This document shows, in pieces, positions 44,096 through 52,284 of a stretch of 64,000 nt of DNA (positions within the stretch are counted from its first letter, which is position 1; each line of letters starts with the position of its first letter). Under the pieces are notes generated by a model. It was not told the origin of the DNA. It searched no databases and saw nothing but the letters and a program-made list of their open reading frames with translations. This DNA comes from a virus: positions 1 to 64,000 of IMG/VR virus record IMGVR_UViG_3300021960_000065; one strand, written 5' to 3'. The translations under genes were made by a program, and so were the position numbers.

Positions 44096-44285
44096 AGAAA
44101 AAGCCCATGATTTGACTCGTGGACATTTCCGGGCCTTTCCACATCATAATTAAAAATCCCATAAGGATAAATGAAATGATGAAGATCATGGTTGCACTTT
44201 CAACGAGCATTTTTTGCGGGCTTAACAGATTGACACCTGCACTTGCCCAATTGATTTCAGCCTCTTTGTTTCGTTCTTCCGCCAT
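44037..44285 (-). CDS. Small membrane protein with two transmembrane segments
   Basis: The product has 82 residues from the ATG at 44285. Two hydrophobic segments are clear: residues 30-48 (A-T-M-I-F-I-I-S-F-I-L-M-G-F-L-I-M-M) and 60-75 (M-G-F-F-F-G-M-L-F-T-F-T-V-A-V). The N-terminus is charged and probably cytoplasmic. It opens a cluster of membrane-type proteins around the GTPase gene. It could be holin-like or part of a membrane complex; I see no specific signature. Confidence 0.6.
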   Translation of the reverse strand: MAEERNKEAEINWASAGVNLLSPQKMLVESATMIFIISFILMGFLIMMWKGPEMSTSQIMGFFFGMLFTFTVAVRQYSSFRY

Positions 44286-44295
44286 TTGTCACACC

Positions 44296-44955
44296 TCACA
44301 GAACCGCAGCACCGCCTAATGCAGCACCCGTTTTCATCATATTGCCCATTCCGCCTTGTTGTTGCACTTGATTACCAAGCATACCACCGAGAAGGCTTCC
44401 AAAGAAGCCGGGTTGATTTTGTTGCATCATACCCCCACCTTGCTGATGAGCCATGAGGAACATTTGCATTTGCTGTTGGTTTTGGTTGAGAATTTGTTGT
44501 GCTTGGGATTGAACCCTTTGGAGTGTCAAGGCCAAATTTTCACTTGAAAGGGTCTGCAATTGAGAAGGCATCGTGGCTGTGTCCAATTTGATAGCATCGC
44601 CTTCTTGTTTGAAATTAACACCTGAAAAGAAGTCTTTCATGCACATGAGCATGATTTCACCCATCAATTCCATAATCATCGGCAAATTTTGCGACACAAT
44701 GAACATGGACATTGGGTCATACATTTGAAGCATTTTGGAGGTTGCCACCACAGGGTCGTTTGCCGCCTGTTGCATCATTGGATTTTGGGATTGCATCATC
44801 ATCATAGTTGGATCCATGCCATAGCCACCCATGCCCATGCCCATACCCATGTTGCCCATGCCCATGTTGCCCATGCCCATCATGTTGGGTTGTCCCATTT
44901 GCCCACCACCAAAAGTGGTTGTGCTGTCCGTTTTATTTCCTCCAAACAATCCCAT
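44296..44955 (-). CDS. Met/Gly/Gln-rich repeat protein
   Basis: The product has 219 residues from the ATG at 44955, which follows AGGTGATAAC. Residues 20-50 are repeats of M-G-N-M-G-M-G. The corresponding DNA (about 44818-44890) is made of short tandem units around CCCATG. The centre (residues 75-110) is hydrophobic and helical (M-S-M-F-I-V-S-Q-N-L-P-M-I-M-E-L-M). Gln-rich helices follow, then a Gly/Met-rich end. Composition suggests a membrane-associated or self-assembling protein. It lies in the membrane/GTPase cluster. No family was recognised. Confidence 0.5.
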   Translation of the reverse strand: MGLFGGNKTDSTTTFGGGQMGQPNMMGMGNMGMGNMGMGMGMGGYGMDPTMMMMQSQNPMMQQAANDPVVATSKMLQMYDPMSMFIVSQNLPMIMELMGEIMLMCMKDFFSGVNFKQEGDAIKLDTATMPSQLQTLSSENLALTLQRVQSQAQQILNQNQQQMQMFLMAHQQGGGMMQQNQPGFFGSLLGGMLGNQVQQQGGMGNMMKTGAALGGAAVL

Positions 44956-44963
44956 GTTATCAC

Positions 44964-45869
44964 CTATTGCGCGGCCATTTGTTCCTGCATCATCGTGGTA
45001 TTCACTTGTTGTGGTGCGATGCCCACCATTTGCTGTTGTTGAGCCATTTGTTCCATTTGTAAGGCTCGCAAATCAAAAGTCACCGTCACCAAATCCGCTA
45101 CACCTGAAACGGGGTTAGGGTGTTGGGTTAAAGTCACTCCCTTTGAATGCTGTGCGTCCTGTTGAATCATGTTGAAAAATTCAGCGTATTTCAACAACGA
45201 CTCAGGGGTTGAACGGTTTTGTGCCTTAGACGAACCCGAAAAACCCGGCACACGCATGAAGCGTGTTCCCTTTGATACCTTTGAGAATCCTTCTTGTTCA
45301 AGGGTGTGTTCTTCAATCATGCACCGAAGGGTGTGATAAATGTGCAAATGTGCAGGGCAAAGTGTGCTTGACATTTCATCCCCGTGATCGCCATGCGTGC
45401 GTGCGTGAGGCTTTCGTGCCTGTTGAGTTTCCTCATCAAACCAATAAATGTCAGCCAACGATAATCCTGTTCGCTCATCGCTAATGTGGTGATAGGCGTT
45501 ATCGCCCTCAAGGAAACGCCTTACATCCACACCACAACAGGCACACTCGTGTGCTGCATTGTAGCGATACACCTTGAACAAACCCAAATTGTAATTTGGT
45601 GGTCGGAGAGCCTTGCGAAGCATTTTGATGTTTTTCTTTCGTGCCTTTACGGGGTTCTTGGGGTTGGTAATCAATTTGATTTCAACCGTAGGGATGACAA
45701 TTTCTTGATCCATACCTGCGCCCTGTGACCCTGACGAAGCCATTTCAGCCCGTTGCTGTGCCTTGAGGAATTCAAAAGCGATACCCGTTTGGGATGAAAG
45801 GGTTCTCAAATCGGCATCCGATAACCCGTTAAGCGACATTCCGCCACGAGCGAATGGGTTCATACGCAT
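44964..45869 (-). CDS. Cys/His-containing protein next to the GTPase, unknown
   Basis: The product has 301 residues from the ATG at 45869, which sits behind GGAGGGAGT; a GTG at 45926 overlapping the GTPase stop is also possible. Around residues 125-200 it has E-C-A-C-C-G-V-D, N-A-Y-H-H-I-S-D, and C-P-A-H-L-H-I-Y-H, together a plausible metal-binding site of the HNH/treble-clef kind, though the motif is not exact. The C-terminus is Gln/Met-rich, like its neighbour. It may be the partner of the GTPase because the two genes are coupled. Confidence 0.5.
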   Translation of the reverse strand: MRMNPFARGGMSLNGLSDADLRTLSSQTGIAFEFLKAQQRAEMASSGSQGAGMDQEIVIPTVEIKLITNPKNPVKARKKNIKMLRKALRPPNYNLGLFKVYRYNAAHECACCGVDVRRFLEGDNAYHHISDERTGLSLADIYWFDEETQQARKPHARTHGDHGDEMSSTLCPAHLHIYHTLRCMIEEHTLEQEGFSKVSKGTRFMRVPGFSGSSKAQNRSTPESLLKYAEFFNMIQQDAQHSKGVTLTQHPNPVSGVADLVTVTFDLRALQMEQMAQQQQMVGIAPQQVNTTMMQEQMAAQ

Positions 45870-45922
45870 AGACTCCCTCCGAACCATGTGAGTCCTAACA
45901 TATTCAAAATGGTTTCCCCCCC

Positions 45923-46651
45923 TCACAACATTTGAACCGTGTCATAAATGGCACGCTCAACATTCAATCCATATTGGGCTGACATAGCCTCAACATTCGT
46001 GGCAATTCCCGCTTTACGCAAACGCCTCATTTCCTCTTGAAAAGGCAACACCAAAGGGTGTTGTCGCTTCATGCCTTCATCCCACATCCTTTGAGAATCA
46101 ACATCCCACCACAAATCCATTTTGTTCACCAACAAACACACGACCTTTGGTTTGAAAATTTTCGCCTTTTTCTTCAAATAACGATTGAAAGACTTTGGGT
46201 ATTTCGTGTTCGTCATAATGTCCACGAGGTATTTCAATCCTCCAACGGCTTCGCCCAACAGGTATTGGGATTGCAGGATTCGGTGATCAACAACATAGAA
46301 AACAATGCTGATATTTCGCCCAACCATGTCCTCAGCCCACATATTCCAATAACGAGCCTGTCCTCCGAAGTCAGCGGTGGATATGGGGATTTTTTCACCA
46401 TTCCATCGCACCTGTTTCTTTGTTGTGTGAGGCATGGTGAATTGTCCATGCTTCATGGCATGTGTTGTGCGGAGTGCTAACGGTATTGGCTCAATGTCAC
46501 CCGGCACAGTCAGGTATTGGTCTAAGGTTGTTTTACCCGACATAGACGGGCCATAAACACCGAATTTGTGCGGTTTGAGGATTCTGTAAATGTATGACCC
46601 CAATTGTGCTGAACCAAGCAACAAATGCCCAACAAACATCCATGACGACAT
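45923..46651 (-). CDS. Ras/Arf-like small GTPase
   Basis: The product has 242 residues from the ATG at 46651. All main GTPase motifs are visible: G1 G-P-S-M-S-G-K-T at 34-41, a Thr-containing switch I near 62-63, G3 D-F-G-G-Q at 94-98, G4 N-K-M-D at 176-179 and G5 M-S-A-Q at 223-226. Gln98 is where Ras and Arf carry the catalytic Gln. The first 25 residues are hydrophobic (M-F-V-G-H-L-L-L-G-S-A-Q-L-G) and could anchor it to a membrane. GTPases of this class act as switches for complexes or membranes. They are rare in viruses of prokaryotes. Neighbouring genes encode small membrane proteins, which suggests a shared membrane task. Confidence 0.8.
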   Translation of the reverse strand: MSSWMFVGHLLLGSAQLGSYIYRILKPHKFGVYGPSMSGKTTLDQYLTVPGDIEPIPLALRTTHAMKHGQFTMPHTTKKQVRWNGEKIPISTADFGGQARYWNMWAEDMVGRNISIVFYVVDHRILQSQYLLGEAVGGLKYLVDIMTNTKYPKSFNRYLKKKAKIFKPKVVCLLVNKMDLWWDVDSQRMWDEGMKRQHPLVLPFQEEMRRLRKAGIATNVEAMSAQYGLNVERAIYDTVQML

Positions 46652-46656
46652 TTAAA

Positions 46657-46881
46657 TCACGCACCAAACATCCATTCCCATACGGATGTTGGTGTGATTT
46701 GCCAAAACGCATCAAGTCCGACCATTACAAGAAACGAAAGCGAAGCACCAACCAAGAAGGCGAGAATTGCTTTGATTGTCCAAGTCATGCGCTCAAGCCT
46801 TCGCTCATAGGCGTTTTCAGCGAGAATACTCGCCATCGCTTCCGCCTGTCTTTCTTGTTGTGTGTTGAACGGCCAAGCCAT
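46657..46881 (-). CDS. Small membrane protein with one transmembrane segment
   Basis: The product has 74 residues from the ATG at 46881. The N-terminal 34 residues are charged and helical (Q-E-R-Q-A-E-A-M-A-S-I-L-A-E-N), followed by one hydrophobic segment (residues 36-57, I-K-A-I-L-A-F-L-V-G-A-S-L-S-F-L-V-M). The end is Trp-rich. It is encoded 6 bases before the GTPase gene, so joint expression is likely. The function is unknown. Confidence 0.6.
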   Translation of the reverse strand: MAWPFNTQQERQAEAMASILAENAYERRLERMTWTIKAILAFLVGASLSFLVMVGLDAFWQITPTSVWEWMFGA

Positions 46882-46894
46882 GATAATGCCTCAG

Positions 46895-47341
46895 TTATTG
46901 CTGTTCAGGTTCTTTTTTGGACTCTTCGGTTTGAACGGGAACGGTAAATGTGGTTGATTGTTGTTGTTGTCCGTAATTGCCGTTGTAAAATTCTTGGTTG
47001 CTTGAATACTTTCGCATTCTTCGTGCTTGAAGGCGAGCCTGTTGCGTTTGCCACTTGTCATAACGGGATTCTTGAGCGAATTCCGCACGCATAGCGAGGC
47101 TATCACGAAGCCCACCCACATGAAACAGCACCATTGACAAACATAGGAAACCGAAAGAAATCAAACCGAATTGAAGGCCCAATTCACCCGCACTCGCATC
47201 AGGCAAATACCACCCCAAGTGTGATACTCCAACAGCAGTGCCGACCAACAATGATTGCCACAGCAACATGGCGATCAAGTTAATGTCAATTCGGTTTTCA
47301 TCCATCGCCCAAGGCGGAACAGGCGGTTTCATTTCTTGCAT
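46895..47341 (-). CDS. Membrane protein with two transmembrane segments
   Basis: The product has 148 residues from the ATG at 47341, which has GGAGGATGAT in front. Two hydrophobic segments are near residues 22-45 (L-I-A-M-L-L-W-Q-S-L-L-V-G-T-A-V-G-V) and 55-78 (F-G-L-I-S-F-G-F-L-C-L-S-M-V-L-F). The C-terminal 70 residues are polar and Gln/Arg-rich, probably cytoplasmic. It belongs to the membrane/GTPase cluster. No known family was recognised. Confidence 0.6.
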   Translation of the reverse strand: MQEMKPPVPPWAMDENRIDINLIAMLLWQSLLVGTAVGVSHLGWYLPDASAGELGLQFGLISFGFLCLSMVLFHVGGLRDSLAMRAEFAQESRYDKWQTQQARLQARRMRKYSSNQEFYNGNYGQQQQSTTFTVPVQTEESKKEPEQQ

Positions 47342-47343
47342 CG

Positions 47344-47484
47344 TTAATCATCCTCCTTCTTTTGTTTGTTGAAATACTCGCTAATGATGTGATTGATGAA
47401 CGAGGATTTTGACTCACGCCCCCTCGCAGCCTCCATTTTAGCAAATAAATCATCGCTCATCACGACTGACACATGACGGCTCAT
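47344..47484 (-). CDS. Ribbon-helix-helix DNA-binding regulator, 46 residues
   Basis: This short gene runs from an ATG at 47484 to a TAA at 47344-47346. The product has the complete ribbon-helix-helix plan: a strand R-H-V-S-V-V-M-S-D, helix 1 D-L-F-A-K-M-E-A-A-R, a turn G-R-E-S-K-S and helix 2 S-F-I-N-H-I-I-S-E-Y-F. Proteins of this size and type (CopG/Arc class) bind DNA as dimers and often repress their own promoter. It heads the membrane/GTPase cluster. Directly upstream lie three 9-bp direct repeats (47490-47516), a natural candidate for its operator. Confidence 0.8.
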   Translation of the reverse strand: MSRHVSVVMSDDLFAKMEAARGRESKSSFINHIISEYFNKQKKEDD

Positions 47485-47489
47485 GTGTG

Positions 47490-47516
47490 CTTGTCAAGAA
47501 TGTCAAGCATATCAAG
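47490..47516 (-). promoter_or_regulatory. Three tandem 9-bp repeats, candidate operator
   Basis: On the coding strand the sequence reads CTTGATATG, CTTGACATT, CTTGACAAG: three direct repeats with a 9-bp period ending 5 bases before the regulator's ATG. Ribbon-helix-helix repressors commonly bind tandem repeats of this size, so autoregulation is a reasonable inference. A 12-bp part (TTGATATGCTTG) recurs with one change in front of the thermosome gene. Confidence 0.5.
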
Positions 47517-47529
47517 GTTGTGATTATTG

Positions 47530-48603
47530 TCAGCATTTTAGCACAGCCCACCCATGCTCAAAAGGTGTTTCTGTTTCCTGCGATAAAGTGAAGTCAAATA
47601 TGTCCGTTTGTTTTTTGTTGTTAGGCACAAAGCGCGAGTGTCCAAATCGTGATAATGTTTCCAATGGGTCAAAGCCCTCAATGTTGGTGGCAACCATTTC
47701 GGGCATATCACCACGACTTTCAGCCTTTGCGCCCGATTTGTCGGGGCGAATCATTATTTGAGTGTTTAAGCCCAAGTCAGCATATTTTGACGCAGCATCA
47801 GCGGAGTCAAAGGCAACAATTGGCTGACCCTCATTGATGCGTTCATTCAAGGCTGAAAGGTATCGTTGTATATCGTAATTTTCGGAATATGAAGAAGGTT
47901 GATTTTCATAGGGCGGGTCAGAAGCGAGCAAATTGCTTAGGTTAATGTCCCATTCGTTGAGTGCATCCGCAGCATCACCTTGACGCAATTCCACATTTTC
48001 AAAAATAGGTTGATATTCAAGAAAATTGACATCCTCGCCTCTTTTGAAAGGTGTCAAAGTCCCCGAAGGTATGTTGTTGTAGCCCGTTGGCATCCGCACC
48101 ATTCCTTGAAACCCTGTTTTTTTGTTCATGTAATACATTTGAGCCATTTCATATTCTTCTATGGGTGTCAAAGGAATTCCTTGTTTGATTTTATGCAGGT
48201 AATAATTCAAAGAACCCTTTTTGGGCAAATTGCCTTGTTGAATGGCACGCAGGGTTGCACCACGAACATCCTCACGCCATTTGGCAGGTGTCATGTCACT
48301 ATCGTATTGGCTAAAAGGAATTGTCAAACCACCTTCGGTATTTTTCAAATGGCGCAGCATATTGACGAGTCCTGCGTCATATTCGTTCATTCGCACTTGA
48401 CCCGTTGGCATCAAACCCTGAACAAATCCACCGGGGCCACTCGCAGGATCGTCTAACCCTGTTGTTCCTGCCCTTTGTTCAGCCACACGCATGAGAGTGT
48501 TGTAGTGTGGTTGGTTTTTATTGCCGGGATGTTTGATGAATGAGGATATGCCTTTTCCTCGCAACCAATTCGGATCTCTCCGAAATGCGTTGATGTCCAC
48601 CAT
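47530..48603 (-). CDS. D12-class DNA adenine methyltransferase (Dam-like) with C-terminal tag
   Basis: The product has 357 residues from the ATG at 48603. Signs of the D12/Dam family are P-A-S-G-P-G-G-F near residue 53 (cofactor-loop region), N-E-Y-D-A-G-L-V near 73, Y-M-N-K-K-T-G-F-Q-G-M-V-R with N-N-I-P-S-G near 158-181, and the catalytic D-P-P-Y at 229-232. It would transfer a methyl group from S-adenosylmethionine to N6 of adenine in DNA. The last residues, T-P-F-E-H-G-W-A-V-L-K-C, are the tag motif, here at the extreme C-terminus. A packaged methyltransferase could protect incoming DNA, as P1 Dar proteins do, or mark the viral genome. Confidence 0.75.
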   Translation of the reverse strand: MVDINAFRRDPNWLRGKGISSFIKHPGNKNQPHYNTLMRVAEQRAGTTGLDDPASGPGGFVQGLMPTGQVRMNEYDAGLVNMLRHLKNTEGGLTIPFSQYDSDMTPAKWREDVRGATLRAIQQGNLPKKGSLNYYLHKIKQGIPLTPIEEYEMAQMYYMNKKTGFQGMVRMPTGYNNIPSGTLTPFKRGEDVNFLEYQPIFENVELRQGDAADALNEWDINLSNLLASDPPYENQPSSYSENYDIQRYLSALNERINEGQPIVAFDSADAASKYADLGLNTQIMIRPDKSGAKAESRGDMPEMVATNIEGFDPLETLSRFGHSRFVPNNKKQTDIFDFTLSQETETPFEHGWAVLKC

Positions 48604-50768
48604 CAGTCCTCACCCCTCGCTTCCCGTTCACGCCTTATGCGCTCATCGTTTTCTTTGCGCTTTCGGTCTTTGATTTCATTGAGTCGGTCTTGAGCCACTT
48701 TGCCCAACAACCAATTCAACGGGACTCGCTCTTGTCCCCTATTGAGCCATTCTTCAAAGGTGTTTGGATTTCGGTCTGTAGTGTTAATGTAGTCTTGTCC
48801 TAATTTGTAAAAACCCTTTTTTCCATATTCACTGCCGACTTCTCCGCTGAACAAATCCCCGCCCCACTTTTTGCCTTTTGGTGCAGGGTCTTGCTTGGGG
48901 GTTGTTTGTAATCCCGGCTTCCGCCCTTGCGGTGAAAAATTTGATCTTCCTTGAACATTCAATTCTTGTTGCATGAAGGCATCAGCAATTGCTCTTGTCA
49001 CAGGGTCATAGAACGCTTTGTTTTTGGGGACTCTTTTATTCGGAACGGTTTGTTTAGCCGTTTTTTGCTTGACATAATTCTCGCCCTCGTTGTAATGAAG
49101 GCCAATGCCATTTCTTTCAGCCCATCGTTGATATGCGGAGTGTAATTCGGCGGGTATTTCAATTGCACTCTCCACAGGATATTCACTGTAAGCGTATTTG
49201 TTTTCCTTGAATGGCCCTGTGGTTGTGAATGGCGCAAATTCGCCCGTAGCCATCAATTCTTCAATTTTTTCATCATACAAAGCCTCTTTTTTTGCTTCAA
49301 AATTTTCAAATGCTTCAATATCTTCTGCATCGTAATACGCGCCACCCCTTGCATATCTTGGTTGTTCACCACCAAAATCCCGATCAACCATTTCGTGAAT
49401 TTTGGGGGTCATTTCGCTCTCAAGTCTTTCCCTATCCCACATCCTTTTGGGGGTCAAAAAGTCCTCATCCCGAACCAAGTCGTTTTGTTGAGCGACCATG
49501 TTTGCCAAGTGTTGCCTTAATTGCATCCGACCCAATTCCATTCGCACATCTTCGGGCAAATCCATTAGGCGTTTGCCTTTTTTGGAGGTTTGAGGCAGTG
49601 TGCCGTCATTTGTTTTGAAATGACGCTTAATCGCATCAATTAGGGGTTTGGCGAATTGCGTAGCCATTTTTACCCTCTCGCCGTGTTGTTCTTCGCGAGC
49701 CGTTATTGGATTTAGGTTGAAATCACCCGCTTGCGCCAAAATGTTGTAGGCTTGGCCGATTGCAGCGTTTATCATGTTCTGTTGAATGCGTGCTTTTGGA
49801 GGCATCAAGAGGCGTTTGCTTTCGGGTGCTTCATCGTTTTGTGGTGGCTCACCCATCAATTCACGCAACGCCTTCGTTCTTCGCCCCCAACCCAATTTGG
49901 GCGACAATTGATTGGCTATTTGCTTACCGCTAATCGGTTCAGGAACACCCGCCTTTTTCTGTTCTCGCTCAACCATTTGTAGGTATTTGCGTTTAGCCGA
50001 TTGGGGAACATCAGGGTGATGTAGCCATCTGCCCGCTACATAGCCGGGATGAAAGGGGTATTCTGTCGTATATGCCGCCATTTCATGCCCGGCACTCCTA
50101 ATGTCACGACTTCGGCTTGGATTTTGAAAAGCCATCAAATTTGGCAGTGAACCTTCTTTCAACCATGAACGGAGTGCATTAGGGTTGTCCAAAAGGAAAC
50201 CTGCTTGTGATTCATACGGAAAATTTACCTGCATCCACCTTTCATCTTCGGGAAGGTTTTCTCTTACACGCCTTTCTTGTCGGCTTTGTAGCCGAGAGGG
50301 ATAAAGTGGGTCATTCGTAGTGTCGTGTCCCCATTCGTATGTGTTTGTAAATTGGTTGTGCGACAAATCCGAAAGGTCATATAAACCCTCTATTTCACTG
50401 TGTGTGGCTTCATGTCCTGATTCGTGTTTATCGGTGTCAATGATGTCTTGAGCCATGACATCATCCCGCTTCGCATCAAGTGCGGGTATGCGCCGTCCTT
50501 TTGCATCCAAAACAGGAAAACCAAATTTCGCCTCTGTGCCTTCTCGTGGTGGTTCTCTCTCCCACTTTGAACCACTTACGGGTTTGGGTAAAGTGCGCCA
50601 TCCTTGCCCCCTTCCAAATGGTGCAAGGAATGTTGTTGCGGTGTTTTTGGAGGGGTGATATAAACCCAAATAATCCCCTTCGCGATCTTCACTGTTGGGG
50701 TGCATTTGAAAATCACTCTCTTTGATAACAGCATCCCACCCCGCTTCAAGAGCGTCAATGTCTGCCAT
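48603..50768 (-). CDS. Tagged protein with HExxH zincin motif
   Basis: The product has 721 residues from the ATG at 50768, overlapping the previous stop (TGATG). The N-terminus, D-A-L-E-A-G-W-D-A-V-I-K, is a tag variant with Lys at W+5. Residues 115-123 read H-E-S-G-H-E-A-T-H, two overlapping HExxH sequences, and G-H-E-M-A-A-Y-T-T-E follows about 110 residues later. The tagged protein at 56759-57568 has the same pair (H-E-A-T-H and H-E-Y-P-A-Y-T-A-E), so the two probably share a metalloprotease-like fold. The remaining 500 residues, charged and partly disordered, were not recognised. The substrate is unknown. Confidence 0.6.
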   Translation of the reverse strand: MADIDALEAGWDAVIKESDFQMHPNSEDREGDYLGLYHPSKNTATTFLAPFGRGQGWRTLPKPVSGSKWEREPPREGTEAKFGFPVLDAKGRRIPALDAKRDDVMAQDIIDTDKHESGHEATHSEIEGLYDLSDLSHNQFTNTYEWGHDTTNDPLYPSRLQSRQERRVRENLPEDERWMQVNFPYESQAGFLLDNPNALRSWLKEGSLPNLMAFQNPSRSRDIRSAGHEMAAYTTEYPFHPGYVAGRWLHHPDVPQSAKRKYLQMVEREQKKAGVPEPISGKQIANQLSPKLGWGRRTKALRELMGEPPQNDEAPESKRLLMPPKARIQQNMINAAIGQAYNILAQAGDFNLNPITAREEQHGERVKMATQFAKPLIDAIKRHFKTNDGTLPQTSKKGKRLMDLPEDVRMELGRMQLRQHLANMVAQQNDLVRDEDFLTPKRMWDRERLESEMTPKIHEMVDRDFGGEQPRYARGGAYYDAEDIEAFENFEAKKEALYDEKIEELMATGEFAPFTTTGPFKENKYAYSEYPVESAIEIPAELHSAYQRWAERNGIGLHYNEGENYVKQKTAKQTVPNKRVPKNKAFYDPVTRAIADAFMQQELNVQGRSNFSPQGRKPGLQTTPKQDPAPKGKKWGGDLFSGEVGSEYGKKGFYKLGQDYINTTDRNPNTFEEWLNRGQERVPLNWLLGKVAQDRLNEIKDRKRKENDERIRREREARGED

Positions 50769-52282
50769 CACAAGCCCTCCAATTCAAAGTCCTCATCAAA
50801 AATGCGTGGTTGAATGAAGGGTTGTCCTCTCAAATTAGGGGGCATAATCCTGTCCCGAATTTGACGGGCATTGATTGCACCCTTTGCCCGTTCCACCAAT
50901 TCACGCATTTGACCCATGTTGAATTGTTCTATTCCATCGTCAGCCATTTCTTGCGTCATGGTGACAGGTCTTGCTCGGTTTGGCATCACGGGATTGATTT
51001 GTGTTCCTTTGGGAACGGACATTGACATTTGACCCCTCACAGGATAACGAGCATCATGTGAATGATGCCACTGTTGCGCCCTTTGTTGCTCATTTGGCAT
51101 GAAATTGTCCACAGCGATATTGGTCTTGGGGTCAATTCCCATTTCACGCAGCCCACGATCCAACGCACGCATAGAAGCCAATCCCGCAGGTGAGGCGAGT
51201 GCTTCTTCTATTCGCCCGGTGTTTTCCAAAAGCGAACCCATTGTGTTCAAACCAAGCCCCATGCCCCTGAAAAGTGGGTTCACATCAACCATTGGGGCTT
51301 GGCCCAATGCACTTATTTTGCCCGAAGTCACGGGCATAGTGTTTTGCCCCTTTTCTCGCAATTCGTCAGCATATTCCAAATAATTAGGAACACCGCCGCC
51401 GTATTGAACCATTTGCGGGTAATAGAACGAATAATTCTCTAATCGGTTTCGCAATTCATTGGGTAAAGGCATACGCCCCGCATGTTGTTTGGCGTTATTG
51501 AGCAACCTTTGCACTGCATAAAGAGGAATTTCGTTGTGTTCAAGAAATTCTTCGGGTGAAGAGGATATGCCTTGTTCCGCCAACGCCTCCCACCATTCAT
51601 CGTCATCGTCATAATCATCTCTTCGCAACCCCACACTCTCAGGTGTTTCATACCCCAAGCGTGTAGCGAATTCTGTTGGGTCTTGTTCCAATTGCTCTAA
51701 ATGTTGTATTGCGGATGTAATAGGGATTCTCCCCAATGTTTCAATGCCCAATTCGGGTGGTATTTCACGCTGAAATGGCCCTGCATCAGCCATGAGGTGC
51801 GGTTGATACCACATATTGTAAGTGAAATCATCCCGCCCTATTTGCTTTTGAATGGCGTTCCACCCTGCCTCAAAAGCATCCTCCGATGCGGTGAACATAC
51901 CACCAAACGATTCGGATGAACAGGCATCCCATTCATTTTGAAGTCGTTTCAAATCTTCAACCAAAGTGAATCCGTCTGCTGACCTTGTTCTATCCGCAAC
52001 CCAAGGTTGAGCGATCCACTCTTCCAATTCTTTTTGTAATTCCTCGCATGGTTGTTCAATGATGATTTCAATATCATCCCATGAGGCTTTTCCAAAATGC
52101 TTCCTCAACACCTCACGAAATTTCATTCGTGCTTCTTCACAACATTTGTCGCCACCCATATCGGCTTGAACGGCATCCTCAGCCTCAACGGTGATTTCAG
52201 GGTCATACATTGACGGCTCATTCACATTAGCGGGGTGTGTGAAAATACGGGGTTGCCCCTGTGGTCTTTCAAGCCCAACCAT
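50768..52282 (-). CDS. Protein with internal cargo-tag motif, unknown
   Basis: The product has 504 residues from the ATG at 52282. The N-terminal 125 residues form a helical unit with two Cys and many acids (K-C-C-E-E-A-R-M-K-F-R-E-V-L, then Q-P-C-E-E-L-Q-K-E-L-E-E-W). It is followed by E-D-A-F-E-A-G-W-N-A-I-Q-K at 134-146, a tag motif with Lys at W+5. The remaining part is a mixture of helices and loops, with a very acidic patch (D-D-Y-D-D-D-D-E-W-W). No family was recognised. The position of the tag after a separate N-terminal domain shows that it is not restricted to the start of proteins. Confidence 0.55.
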   Translation of the reverse strand: MVGLERPQGQPRIFTHPANVNEPSMYDPEITVEAEDAVQADMGGDKCCEEARMKFREVLRKHFGKASWDDIEIIIEQPCEELQKELEEWIAQPWVADRTRSADGFTLVEDLKRLQNEWDACSSESFGGMFTASEDAFEAGWNAIQKQIGRDDFTYNMWYQPHLMADAGPFQREIPPELGIETLGRIPITSAIQHLEQLEQDPTEFATRLGYETPESVGLRRDDYDDDDEWWEALAEQGISSSPEEFLEHNEIPLYAVQRLLNNAKQHAGRMPLPNELRNRLENYSFYYPQMVQYGGGVPNYLEYADELREKGQNTMPVTSGKISALGQAPMVDVNPLFRGMGLGLNTMGSLLENTGRIEEALASPAGLASMRALDRGLREMGIDPKTNIAVDNFMPNEQQRAQQWHHSHDARYPVRGQMSMSVPKGTQINPVMPNRARPVTMTQEMADDGIEQFNMGQMRELVERAKGAINARQIRDRIMPPNLRGQPFIQPRIFDEDFELEGL

Positions 52283-52284
52283 GT

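Noticed and set aside
44818-44890. Tandem CCCATG units as a CRISPR-like or regulatory repeat
   Set aside because: They encode the M-G-N-M-G repeats of a protein and have no spacers.
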